The notes beneath the pieces are model-generated. The model had not been told where the DNA came from and ran no database searches. It was given only the letters and a program-made list of their open reading frames with translations. The translations under genes and the position numbers were made by a program. 32,035 bases of DNA from positions 1 to 32,035 of the forward strand of contig JAAZJL010000078.1 in the NCBI GenBank assembly GCA_012800355.1, given 5' to 3'. Of the stretch, positions 23,609 through 31,186 are shown one piece after another (within the stretch, counting starts at the first letter, position 1; the number at the start of each line of letters is the position of its first letter). This stretch comes from Erysipelotrichia bacterium. Its GTDB lineage: Bacteria > Bacillota_I > Bacilli_A > Erysipelotrichales > Erysipelotrichaceae.

Positions 23609-24521
23609 AAATTTTATAATTAATATATTTCAATAATTTTTCATTTAAAAAATTAAGTCTATCAAAATCTATTTGTTGGTCTTTAATGGTTCTTGTATCA
23701 CTAACTTCAATTCTGTTTTTATTTATTGCTCCTGAAGTTAACATCATCCCTTTTTCAAAGTATTTAAGTGGACTGTTTTCTGTTTCTTCCTTATTTAATA
23801 AAATTACTTCATCTGTAAGAATATCTTTATAATTATTTACCATATTAGAATTAGCTTCACTTGTTACTAAGAAAAGTTTTTCACTACCAACACCTAAGCA
23901 ATCTAAAAGTAGTACTTCTCTATTTTTGAGATATTTTTGAACTTGTTGGTAACCTAAATTCATCATTGCTGTTTGATCGACAAATATGTATGCTACATCA
24001 ATATAACTTTTATATGAATTTTCAATCATTAAGGCAATCGATTGACTGTTTCGGTTATAGTTGTTTTTGTTATCATGATTTTTAATTAATCCAAAAGCAA
24101 TAATAGCTAAGATAAAATCTAAGACAATTAATAAAACCTTAATGGCAAGTTTGTAACTGTTATAATTTCTATTAATTAATAATAAAATTAAAACCATAAA
24201 TAGACTTAAAACAATGTAAATAGTTGTATTTAAGATTTCACTGGCAAAATTACTTTTAGAATCAGTTGGATGATATTTGTAAAATGGAAGCAACATTTTA
24301 CTACCAGTATCAAGTGGAGTAATAACTACTTTTTTAGCCCTTTTTAAATCACCAACAACAAAATGAAAAGACTCATTAATTTTTTGCTTTAAATATATAA
24401 TGTCAGTTTTTATTTTTTTATTATTATAGATATTTCTAAAGTAGTTAATAAATTTGATTTTATTTTTTCTACTTCTTCTATTACCTAAAAAAACTGCCAC
24501 ATCGACAAATGTATCTTTCAC
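23607..24521 (-). CDS. Membrane protein resembling M28 peptidase with lost metal ligands
   Basis: A protein of about 304 residues with two central membrane helices. Numbered from a possible upstream TTG at 24536 (309 aa), the order of motifs matches membrane-bound M28 aminopeptidases, but the catalytic residues are replaced: the HxD metal site appears as TPLDT (73-77), the metal aspartate site DNxSG as NYNRNSQS (159-166) and the general-base/metal DNEE as VDQTA (186-190). The later LDCLGVG keeps the family aspartate. Helices lie at about 104-121 and 131-151. GTG 24521 is chosen because GGGGTGA precedes it; the TTG has no ribosome binding site. This is probably a pseudoenzyme, perhaps a sensor or partner of the PTS. 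Assignment rests on motif order, not a database match. Confidence 0.6.
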   Translation of the reverse strand: MKDTFVDVAVFLGNRRSRKNKIKFINYFRNIYNNKKIKTDIIYLKQKINESFHFVVGDLKRAKKVVITPLDTGSKMLLPFYKYHPTDSKSNFASEILNTTIYIVLSLFMVLILLLINRNYNSYKLAIKVLLIVLDFILAIIAFGLIKNHDNKNNYNRNSQSIALMIENSYKSYIDVAYIFVDQTAMMNLGYQQVQKYLKNREVLLLDCLGVGSEKLFLVTSEANSNMVNNYKDILTDEVILLNKEETENSPLKYFEKGMMLTSGAINKNRIEVSDTRTIKDQQIDFDRLNFLNEKLLKYINYKI

Positions 24522-24543
24522 AACTTCACCCCACAATATAAAG

Positions 24544-24566
24544 AGGATAGATACTTAGTCTATCCT
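24544..24566 (-). terminator. Intercistronic hairpin (weak terminator or attenuator)
   Basis: AGGATAGA (24544-24551) pairs perfectly with TCTATCCT (24559-24566). On the minus strand it is followed by CTTTATATT, a poor U-tract. It begins at the EIIB stop codon and likely reduces or processes transcription into the M28-like gene. Confidence 0.6.
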
Positions 24567-25047
24567 ATAAATTTTTAATTAATTCTATAAAGTCAACATC
24601 TGGATCATTAGGTACCATCTTAGCATTAAACTTAACACCTTTGCTGTGTAATTCTCTAAAGATTTCAGCTTCCTTGACGGTCACACAAACACCTTTTTTA
24701 ACTTCAGTAGCACCTTCTTTTCCGCCCATATTACCAACATTAACTTCTTCAATTTTATAACCCAAATCAAAGAACTCTTTTAAATTAGCTGGATTTTTAA
24801 ATAAGATGAAAACACTTTCTTTAGGATAAGGATTTTCTGCTAATCTTTCAATGGCTCTTTTTGGCGAGAAAATTGAAAGTTTTACTCCCTGTGGGCATCC
24901 CAGCCTTAATAATTTCTTTTGCATTTCATTTTCTGATGATTCCTGATCAATAATGATAATTCTTGTCGGTTTTAAAAAGTGATTCCAAACAGTTGCAACC
25001 TGACCATGAATAAGTCTTTCTTCAATTCTAATATTTAGTATTTTCAT
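24565..25047 (-). CDS. PTS mannose-family EIIB component
   Basis: Cytoplasmic phosphocarrier of a mannose/fructose/sorbose-family phosphotransferase system; it takes phosphate from EIIA and gives it to the sugar carried by EIIC/EIID. The phosphorylated His14 lies in RIEERLIHGQVATVW, the family signature, and length 160 aa is standard. It is encoded 12 bases after the second sulfatase, with an AAAGGA ribosome binding site, separated from EIIC/EIID by three hydrolase genes. No EIIA gene or domain is present in the window. Confidence 0.94.
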   Translation of the reverse strand: MKILNIRIEERLIHGQVATVWNHFLKPTRIIIIDQESSENEMQKKLLRLGCPQGVKLSIFSPKRAIERLAENPYPKESVFILFKNPANLKEFFDLGYKIEEVNVGNMGGKEGATEVKKGVCVTVKEAEIFRELHSKGVKFNAKMVPNDPDVDFIELIKNL

Positions 25048-25059
25048 ATTACATCCTTT

Positions 25060-26433
25060 CTAAATCCATCTTCCCCTTGGATCATAATCATCTGGGTTTT
25101 TACTTGATGCCTGCAGACAATGTTTTTTATTTACCTTGTAATGAGGCTTAAACTCTATTTCTCCCTTTAGAAGTGGATCATCTGTCTTTTCCATTTGTTT
25201 AAATAATTTGTTTCTTAAATCTTCAACAACTTCTTTTAAACTTGGATCATTAATTAAGTTATTGACTTCATTTGGATCATAGTAACAATCATATAAAGCC
25301 TCCGTTGGTTTTTCTAAATCAGCTAGACCATGTTTCAATAAGAAGTCTTTAGGTTTAGATTCATCAATATTTGATAAATTAATCTTTTTGTAAGTCTCAT
25401 CATAATATCTGATATACTTATATCTTTTATTTCTTACACATCTAATTGGTTCATATGAAGTATGGAAGTTAACCTGAGCATAGATTTCTTCTCTATTTTC
25501 ATAACTAGCATCTTCAAACATCTTTATAAACGATTTTCCTTCTAATCCTTCAGGTTTTTCTACCCCTATTAAATCACAAACTGTTGGGAAAATGTCAATA
25601 TGTGATACTAAATTATCACAAACTTCTCCAGCTCCCACTGTTGGATGTTTAATAATCAAACCTACACCAATACCACTATCCTTTAAATTGCACTTATGAT
25701 AAGGAAGGGCTAAACCATGGTCAGTAGTATACATAATTACCGTATTTTCTAATAGTCCCTTTTCTTTTAATTTATCTAATAATAGTTTAACATTTTTATC
25801 AGCATTTTGGGCTGAAGTTAAATATTGGGCTTGGTCATGTCTATTAGCTGGATTACTTTCACCTGGAAAAGCAGGTTTAACATATCTTTCATCAATATTA
25901 TCTGCTACTTCAAGTGGATAAGGACGATGAGTAGAATGCATACCATAAGCAATCATAAATGGTTTACTTAAATCAGCACTATCTAACCATTGACAAACCT
26001 TTAAGGCATTTTCGTGATCCCATAAATGTAAGTCTTCTTTAATATATTGTTTACTACAAGTTGTCAGTATTGTCTGATAACCAATTTCGTGAAGTTTATT
26101 TTCTTCAATATCTAAATACCAACCAACTTCATGTTGAATACCACTTAAAACTGTTTGATAGCCTTGGCTCTTTAAATAGTAAGCTAAATGTTTTTTAGGA
26201 TCATTTAAACTAAATCCTCTTTGTGCTAAGCCAAACATTCCATTTTGATGAGGATACAGCCCTGTTAACATTGCTGCTCTACTAGGAGAACAAGTTGGCC
26301 CACAACAGTAGGCATGGGTAAATAAAGTGCCTTCTTGAGCTAACTTTTTTAAGTTATCAGTTTCAACATTATAGCCATAAGGACTAATCATTTTTCCTGT
26401 ATCATGGGTATTAATATAAACAAAATTATACAT
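25060..26433 (-). CDS. Type I sulfatase, heparan N-sulfatase (SGSH)-like
   Basis: Formylglycine-dependent sulfatase. The modification motif is Cys48-Ser-Pro-Ser-Arg52 in GPTCSPSRAAMLTG; metal ligands include Asp11 (NTHDTG) and Asp238-His239 (YTTDHG). The segment SRAAMLTGLYPHQNGMFGLA followed by GIQHE resembles the N-sulfoglucosamine sulfohydrolase group, suggesting removal of N-sulfate from glucosamine; this is from memory of the family and unproven. Length 457 aa, no signal peptide, so cytoplasmic. It starts 3 bases after the stop of the PHP-like gene, with an AAGGGAG ribosome binding site, and is followed by EIIB. Confidence 0.88.
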   Translation of the reverse strand: MYNFVYINTHDTGKMISPYGYNVETDNLKKLAQEGTLFTHAYCCGPTCSPSRAAMLTGLYPHQNGMFGLAQRGFSLNDPKKHLAYYLKSQGYQTVLSGIQHEVGWYLDIEENKLHEIGYQTILTTCSKQYIKEDLHLWDHENALKVCQWLDSADLSKPFMIAYGMHSTHRPYPLEVADNIDERYVKPAFPGESNPANRHDQAQYLTSAQNADKNVKLLLDKLKEKGLLENTVIMYTTDHGLALPYHKCNLKDSGIGVGLIIKHPTVGAGEVCDNLVSHIDIFPTVCDLIGVEKPEGLEGKSFIKMFEDASYENREEIYAQVNFHTSYEPIRCVRNKRYKYIRYYDETYKKINLSNIDESKPKDFLLKHGLADLEKPTEALYDCYYDPNEVNNLINDPSLKEVVEDLRNKLFKQMEKTDDPLLKGEIEFKPHYKVNKKHCLQASSKNPDDYDPRGRWI

Positions 26434-26436
26434 AAA

Positions 26437-27978
26437 TTAATCTCCCTTCTCAATAAATATTGGGGTTGACCAAACTGCTCCACCATTTTTCTGCCAACCT
26501 CTAATTCTAACTAATGAACAGTCAGTAGTATCAATTTCTTTTTCAATTTTTCTAGTATAACCAATTTCTGGAACTGCTTGACCAATTTTAATTTTATAAG
26601 CGTTATGCCACCAAGAATCTGAACGATAATACTCTTCAAAATCATATCTATCCTTTAACAAATCCATAGCATCATCTAATAAAGGAATAACTCTAGAACT
26701 ATAGAGCAAATCACTAATTGATACTTCAAATTCTATTCCATTAATTTCAAAGGTTATATATGAATCAACATCATCTTCAATTTCAAAAATAAATCCTTCT
26801 GTAGTAATAGCACTTGGTCCCATCCATTTACCAGAAGCTGTTGTTTTATAAGAAGTGATTTCAAAATCACAACTATTATCAGTAACATTTTCTAACTTTT
26901 GATTAAAGTTACTCCAACATTTTTCAATTGATAATAATTTGCCAGGAGTACGCAGTGAACCAGTCCAATGTTTTGATTCAATATCAGGGAACACCCTTCT
27001 ATCTGGTCCCCAACCTAAATCTAATTTAAATTTAAATTTGATTTTTCCTATTAGCTCCTCTTTTTCCCAAGTTGAGGTATGGGGAATCATTTCAAAAACA
27101 TCACTGTCTTTAATAATTTCAATTCTATCTAATGCATTAGAAGCAATTATCTCTAAATTAAGTTTACTATTCTTGCTGGCTTTAATAGTTTGACCCATTA
27201 CAGCATCATCAATACAAAAATCTAATTTAATTTTATCTTTACTAACACCATAAACTCTTTTACTGATAAAAGCATCCCAGATATCTTCTTTACTATTACT
27301 TTCTGCCAAAACTGCACAATAGCCAAAACCATACACTCCAGGACAAGAATGATTATCACCAGAAGCAATTACACCATACTTATGACCTTTTTGCCAGCCT
27401 CTTTCAACACATGTCATACCAGTTCTTGGCCCCATGTGAATATGTCTAACCATATCAATACTGCCAGTATCATTTTCACTAGAACCATGTGATGAATAAA
27501 TCTCCACAAAAGGAGAAAACTTATCACAATGAGTATCCCAATTTTTACCACGATGTCCTAGTTGATAAGCTAGATGATGGGGAATCGCAATAGCATCTTT
27601 ACCTTCAAAATGTTGTTTCAACTCTTGATAACGTAAAGGATAAGCCATATATTGCTCGTTATCTTTAAAGTACACGTTATGATCACCATCTTTACCTGCT
27701 CCTTGCCACTCGTAGCCCATAAACATTGGAAAACCTTCATCATTAGCTTTATTAGTTAATTCTCTAACATACTCCCAATCTTTATTGATTGCTTCATCAT
27801 CATATTTATCCTCAACCATAAAGCCGCTTTCATGTCTTACCATGCCGAAAGGATAATAGGCAAATGGCCAAAAATCCATCGTAGCTTTCATCTGGTCAAT
27901 CCATTTCTGTAAATCTTTAATATGCTCATGATGTAAATTAGAATGCATATCAGTCCATAAAATCTTATACTTTTTCAT
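26437..27978 (-). CDS. PHP-superfamily / DUF3604-like metal-dependent hydrolase
   Basis: A 513-residue protein whose first about 230 residues have histidine and acidic motifs in PHP order: TDMHSN (Asp10, His12), GYEW (Glu90), DHNVYF (His100), IPHH (134-135), EIYSSHGSSE (Glu159, His164) and VIASGDNHSCPG (Asp208, His210). This pattern is that of the DUF3604 group, predicted metal-dependent phosphoesterases or hydrolases with no settled reaction. The C-terminal half is beta-rich. No signal peptide. Its start overlaps the first sulfatase stop by 4 bases (ATGA) and it ends 3 bases before the second sulfatase, so it is tightly tied to sulfated-sugar breakdown. It could hydrolyse a phosphorylated or sulfated intermediate. 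Confidence 0.78.
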   Translation of the reverse strand: MKKYKILWTDMHSNLHHEHIKDLQKWIDQMKATMDFWPFAYYPFGMVRHESGFMVEDKYDDEAINKDWEYVRELTNKANDEGFPMFMGYEWQGAGKDGDHNVYFKDNEQYMAYPLRYQELKQHFEGKDAIAIPHHLAYQLGHRGKNWDTHCDKFSPFVEIYSSHGSSENDTGSIDMVRHIHMGPRTGMTCVERGWQKGHKYGVIASGDNHSCPGVYGFGYCAVLAESNSKEDIWDAFISKRVYGVSKDKIKLDFCIDDAVMGQTIKASKNSKLNLEIIASNALDRIEIIKDSDVFEMIPHTSTWEKEELIGKIKFKFKLDLGWGPDRRVFPDIESKHWTGSLRTPGKLLSIEKCWSNFNQKLENVTDNSCDFEITSYKTTASGKWMGPSAITTEGFIFEIEDDVDSYITFEINGIEFEVSISDLLYSSRVIPLLDDAMDLLKDRYDFEEYYRSDSWWHNAYKIKIGQAVPEIGYTRKIEKEIDTTDCSLVRIRGWQKNGGAVWSTPIFIEKGD

Positions 27979-29318
27979 AACCTTCCTCTATTAGGCTTTA
28001 CAGTAGCCTCTTTCTTTATTTTATATCTAATCCAATCTTCTTTTGGGTTTTTTTCATATTCTTTGATTAACTCATCTAGTTTTTCTAATCTTTTTTGATA
28101 ATTTTTATAAACTATATCACAATTTGCTAAACTCTTTTTTAGTTCGCTAGCAATTTTAGGACACTTATTGATGATATTATCTTTTTCATCTGCATCAACT
28201 TTTAAGTTAAATAGTCTTTCTTCATCTTCAAATTCAACATATTTGTATCGCTTATAAATAACTGCTTGAGTTAATACTTCTTTACCATCTTTTTCAATTA
28301 ATGAATTTACTAAAACTGGTTTATCATTATCTAATCCTTCTTCTATTTCCAAACCAATTTCCTGAGCTAAATACCAATGCAGATTAAGTAGTGATACTTC
28401 ATTACTATGCTTTCTACTGGACAGTCTTAAATCTTCAATAATTAGTGGTATTTTAATGGAATCTTCATAAAAGGTCTTTTTGCCAAATAACCCCCTTTTA
28501 CCAATTTGATCACCGTGATCAGAAGTATAAATAAACAAACTGTCTTCACTTTTACTTCTAACTACCTTATGAATTTCACCTATCTGCTGATCTAATTTTT
28601 CAATCATGCCATAATAAGCACTTCTAATATTCTGTAAAGTATTTTCATCAGCTTCTAACTTCATCTTTTCATATTCTTTAAAACAGTTTAAATGATAATC
28701 CTTTAACTTTAAATCTTGCTTAAAATAATAATCAAAATACTTCTTTTCTACACAATATGGAAAATGTGGTCCATATAAACCAACAATCATAAATATTGGT
28801 TTTTCACTTTCCTCTTTTAATATTTCAATGGCTTTTTTAACTACCGTTTCATCAAACTGTAAAACTGGAGAAGTACCATAACCAAACTCATTTAGACAGC
28901 CCTTCATCTTCATTGTCCCTTTAAAAGCACCCAGATCTGTTCTTTTCTGCTTCCAAAATTGGCTAGTAATATCACCAACATATCTTTCAGAAAAACCATG
29001 TAGTTGATTTTCCCCTTTAAAATGCATTCTCCCTACTAAAATAGTGCGATATCCTTTTTTGGTCATCTTATCAGCAATTGTTTCTTGCTTGTCATCTAAA
29101 ATAACATCATTATTTAAAATACCTAATTCACTAGGATGTTTACCACTTAAAAAAGACATTCGTGAAGGAACACATAATGGAAAATTACAGTAAGCATTTT
29201 CAAAATACTGGGACGTTTCTGCCAGTTTTTCGATATTCGGCGTCTGAACTATCTCATCAGTAAGACTAGTTTTTAGTCCGCTGTGTTGGTCAGACATTAC
29301 TACAATTATATCTCTCAT
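27975..29318 (-). CDS. Type I sulfatase
   Basis: Formylglycine-dependent sulfatase of the alkaline phosphatase fold. The modification motif is Cys49-Val-Pro-Ser-Arg53 in FPLCVPSRMSFLSGKHP; metal ligands include Asp10 (VMSDQHSG) and Asp267-His268 (TSDHGDQIG), with GRMHF (about 96-100) and GPHFPY (183-188) as further active-site segments. Length 447 aa, no signal peptide, so cytoplasmic. The general pattern resembles O-sulfatases of the choline-sulfatase/iduronate-sulfatase type; the exact substrate cannot be told. A GGAGGG ribosome binding site directly abuts a long hairpin (29331-29366). It is the first of three tightly packed hydrolase genes. Confidence 0.9.
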   Translation of the reverse strand: MRDIIVVMSDQHSGLKTSLTDEIVQTPNIEKLAETSQYFENAYCNFPLCVPSRMSFLSGKHPSELGILNNDVILDDKQETIADKMTKKGYRTILVGRMHFKGENQLHGFSERYVGDITSQFWKQKRTDLGAFKGTMKMKGCLNEFGYGTSPVLQFDETVVKKAIEILKEESEKPIFMIVGLYGPHFPYCVEKKYFDYYFKQDLKLKDYHLNCFKEYEKMKLEADENTLQNIRSAYYGMIEKLDQQIGEIHKVVRSKSEDSLFIYTSDHGDQIGKRGLFGKKTFYEDSIKIPLIIEDLRLSSRKHSNEVSLLNLHWYLAQEIGLEIEEGLDNDKPVLVNSLIEKDGKEVLTQAVIYKRYKYVEFEDEERLFNLKVDADEKDNIINKCPKIASELKKSLANCDIVYKNYQKRLEKLDELIKEYEKNPKEDWIRYKIKKEATVKPNRGRL

Positions 29319-29330
29319 ATCCTTCCCTCC

Positions 29331-29366
29331 TTTTCTATAAAAACCAAAACTGGTTTTTATAGAAAA
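29331..29366 (-). repeat. Perfect 16-bp hairpin abutting the sulfatase ribosome binding site
   Basis: TTTTCTATAAAAACCA (29331-29346) and TGGTTTTTATAGAAAA (29351-29366) are perfectly complementary around an AAAC loop. On the minus strand the 3' arm runs straight into GGAGGG of the sulfatase gene. It shares 29363-29366 with the preceding terminator, so the two compete. Confidence 0.85.
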
Positions 29367-29392
29367 AGATAGAAGAAAACTTCTACCTTTTT
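29363..29392 (-). terminator. Intrinsic terminator after EIID
   Basis: On the minus strand AAAAAGGTAGAAG pairs with CTTCTATCTTTTT over 13 positions (one G-U) around a TTTT loop, beginning 5 bases after the EIID stop. Readthrough would be needed for the sulfatase genes. Confidence 0.8.
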
Positions 29393-29397
29393 GACGA

Positions 29398-30207
29398 TTA
29401 CAATACTCCTAAATAAACACAAACAATAGTTGTAAGAAGTAATACAACTAAAGCTTTAACTGCTGACCAGTTTTTACGAGAATATAACCACCATAATCCG
29501 ATTGTTAAAACCAGTGATAAGACACCAGGCATAATTCTATCTAAAATAGCTTGTAAGCTGATAGCTAACTCTCCTGATGTATAGGTTAAAGCAACTTGAA
29601 TATTTACTGAGTTAGCAGCAATACCACCAACTGTAATTAAACCAGCAATTCCTAAGCCGGTAGTTACAATTTCAGTAACTTTTGGTGTAATTAAATCTAA
29701 AGCACCTAAACCTAATTCATAACCCTTCATAAATAATCCATATTTCATTAGCACAGGAACTCCTGCATGGAAAATTAAGAAGAACAATACACCTAATAGT
29801 GATCCACCTTCAGATAAGCCAATAGCAATTGAAGCGATAATTGAAGCATAAGTTGCACCAATTAAAGAGTCACCAATACCAGCAAATGGACCCATTAAAG
29901 CTGTTTTTGTACCCAGAATTAATTCTTCAGTAACGTTAGCTCCAGTAGCCATACCTTCTTCTAAACCTAAGACAATACCTGGAATAATAGAACCTAAAGT
30001 TGGTTCAGTATTGTAGTAGTTCATATGGCGTTGTAAAGCCTTTTTGTAATCTTCTTTATTTGGATAAAGTTTTTCTAATGGTTTACTTAATGTGTGACAG
30101 AAAGCCAATCCCATCATACGTTCATAGTTTTGAGCACAATGATGGAAGAAAACGTTAGTCCATGCTGACTGTTGAACATCTTTTTTAGTTAATACCTTAT
30201 TCGTCAT
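29398..30207 (-). CDS. PTS mannose-family EIID component
   Basis: Membrane subunit that with EIIC forms the sugar channel of a mannose-family PTS. Family segments: QQSAWTNVFFHHCAQNYERMMGLAF at the N-terminus, HMNYYNTEPTLGSIIPGIVLGLEE, and GPFAGIGDSLIGATYASI. The C-terminal part has hydrophobic helices, ending in a membrane segment. Length 269 aa is standard. Its ATG overlaps the EIIC 3' end by 11 bases, with a GGAGGAG ribosome binding site inside EIIC, so the two are made in equal amounts. Confidence 0.95.
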   Translation of the reverse strand: MTNKVLTKKDVQQSAWTNVFFHHCAQNYERMMGLAFCHTLSKPLEKLYPNKEDYKKALQRHMNYYNTEPTLGSIIPGIVLGLEEGMATGANVTEELILGTKTALMGPFAGIGDSLIGATYASIIASIAIGLSEGGSLLGVLFFLIFHAGVPVLMKYGLFMKGYELGLGALDLITPKVTEIVTTGLGIAGLITVGGIAANSVNIQVALTYTSGELAISLQAILDRIMPGVLSLVLTIGLWWLYSRKNWSAVKALVVLLLTTIVCVYLGVL

Positions 30208-31003
30208 AGTCGTCTCCTCCTTCTACTGCTGTAGCTTTTCCGCCCAATTCTCCACCATATCTAGCCATTACAAACATAACCGCCATACCAATACCGAACA
30301 GTGTTAATGAAACGATATTGAAACTAGTGTTTTTAATCAATACAAATCCCATTACAAAGAATGCTAACATCCATTCTTTTCCTGGAGTGATGATGTATTT
30401 TAATAACATTGCGAAACCTACAGCTGGTAAAATTTTAGCCATAATAGATAATGCTTTTGTAACTTGTGCTGGTAAAATAGCAATTAATTTTTGAACTAAT
30501 TCTACACCATAATAGTTAGCAATAGTATAAATAGTTACATAAATTACAAAAGTTGGAATTTGTGCTAATAATTGAGCACGAACGATTCCTTTACGATCAC
30601 CTTCAGCTGCCGCTTTATCACCTAAGTGAGGGAAAAATGAGTTGAAAGTCATACATAATTGGAATAATGCCGCTCCTAGTAATCCTAGTGGAACAGCTAA
30701 AGCGATAGCGCCTTCAACACCTGTTCCAGAAGCAATTGCTAAAGAACCACCAATGAATGTTGCAAATCCTCTATCTGATGGAAGAGCTCTACCTGGTTGG
30801 ATAACACCTAAATACATAGCTTGTAGTGCAACACCTACAGCTAAACCTTCGCTCACTTTGCCAAATAAAGCACCAATAAAAGTACATGCTACTATTGGCT
30901 GAGCAATACCATTAAATCCTCCTGATTGACCAAAAAACCAAGGAACACGGTTTACACCAAAGTACCCTAGCAGAGCAATCAATAGAGCTTGCCATAATTG
31001 CAT
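30197..31003 (-). CDS. PTS mannose-family EIIC component
   Basis: Membrane permease subunit of a mannose/fructose/sorbose/N-acetylgalactosamine-family PTS, first gene of the sulfatase locus. It has about eight hydrophobic helices and the family segments GIAQPIVACTFIGALFGKVSEGLAVGV, IQPGRALPSDRGFATFIGG and a charged C-terminal tail. Length 268 aa is standard. An AGGAGG ribosome binding site and a near-consensus promoter overlapped by a GntR-type operator lie just upstream. The sugar is not determinable from the sequence; the sulfatase neighbours suggest a sulfated amino sugar or small sulfated saccharide. Confidence 0.95.
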   Translation of the reverse strand: MQLWQALLIALLGYFGVNRVPWFFGQSGGFNGIAQPIVACTFIGALFGKVSEGLAVGVALQAMYLGVIQPGRALPSDRGFATFIGGSLAIASGTGVEGAIALAVPLGLLGAALFQLCMTFNSFFPHLGDKAAAEGDRKGIVRAQLLAQIPTFVIYVTIYTIANYYGVELVQKLIAILPAQVTKALSIMAKILPAVGFAMLLKYIITPGKEWMLAFFVMGFVLIKNTSFNIVSLTLFGIGMAVMFVMARYGGELGGKATAVEGGDDYDE

Positions 31004-31040
31004 AATAGAATCCTCCTATATTATTTTTTCTATTTATTCT

Positions 31041-31069
31041 ATTATAGAACGATAATCACAACTTGTAAA
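31041..31069 (-). promoter_or_regulatory. Promoter of the PTS-sulfatase operon
   Basis: On the minus strand TTTACA (31064-31069), a 17-base spacer and TATAAT (31041-31046). The leader is about 30 nt and contains the AGGAGG site. Confidence 0.85.
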
Positions 31070-31074
31070 TACAA
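31063..31074. promoter_or_regulatory. GntR-type operator over the PTS -35 box
   Basis: TTGTA-AA-TACAA is an inverted repeat that covers the -35 hexamer of the PTS promoter. Further TTGTAT half-sites follow at 31085-31090 and 31107-31112. GntR/UTRA repressors commonly bind such TTGTAxxTACAA-like sites. Confidence 0.65.
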
Positions 31075-31132
31075 TTTTAAAATGTTGTATTAATTATTAT
31101 ATCAACTTGTATTAATTTTTCTCATTTTTTGC

Positions 31133-31160
31133 TTGAAATATAATACAACTATGCTATAAT
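31133..31160 (+). promoter_or_regulatory. Promoter of the GntR gene
   Basis: TTGAAA (31133-31138), a 16-base spacer and TGCTATAAT with a perfect -10 (31155-31160) and an extended TG. An 8-base operator half-site lies in the spacer. Confidence 0.8.
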
Positions 31161-31186
31161 TATCTTAAAAGGAGGATAAGTTGTAT
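31143..31186. promoter_or_regulatory. Inverted half-sites flanking the GntR start, probable autoregulatory operator
   Basis: ATACAACT (31143-31150, in the promoter spacer) and AGTTGTAT (31179-31186, over the start codon) are perfect inverted copies. Because the first copy lies upstream of the transcription start, they are DNA sites rather than an mRNA hairpin. Confidence 0.55.

Noticed and set aside
30642-30902. Plus-strand ORF of 86 codons
   Set aside because: It is a shadow of the EIIC gene; low-complexity composition and no ribosome binding site.
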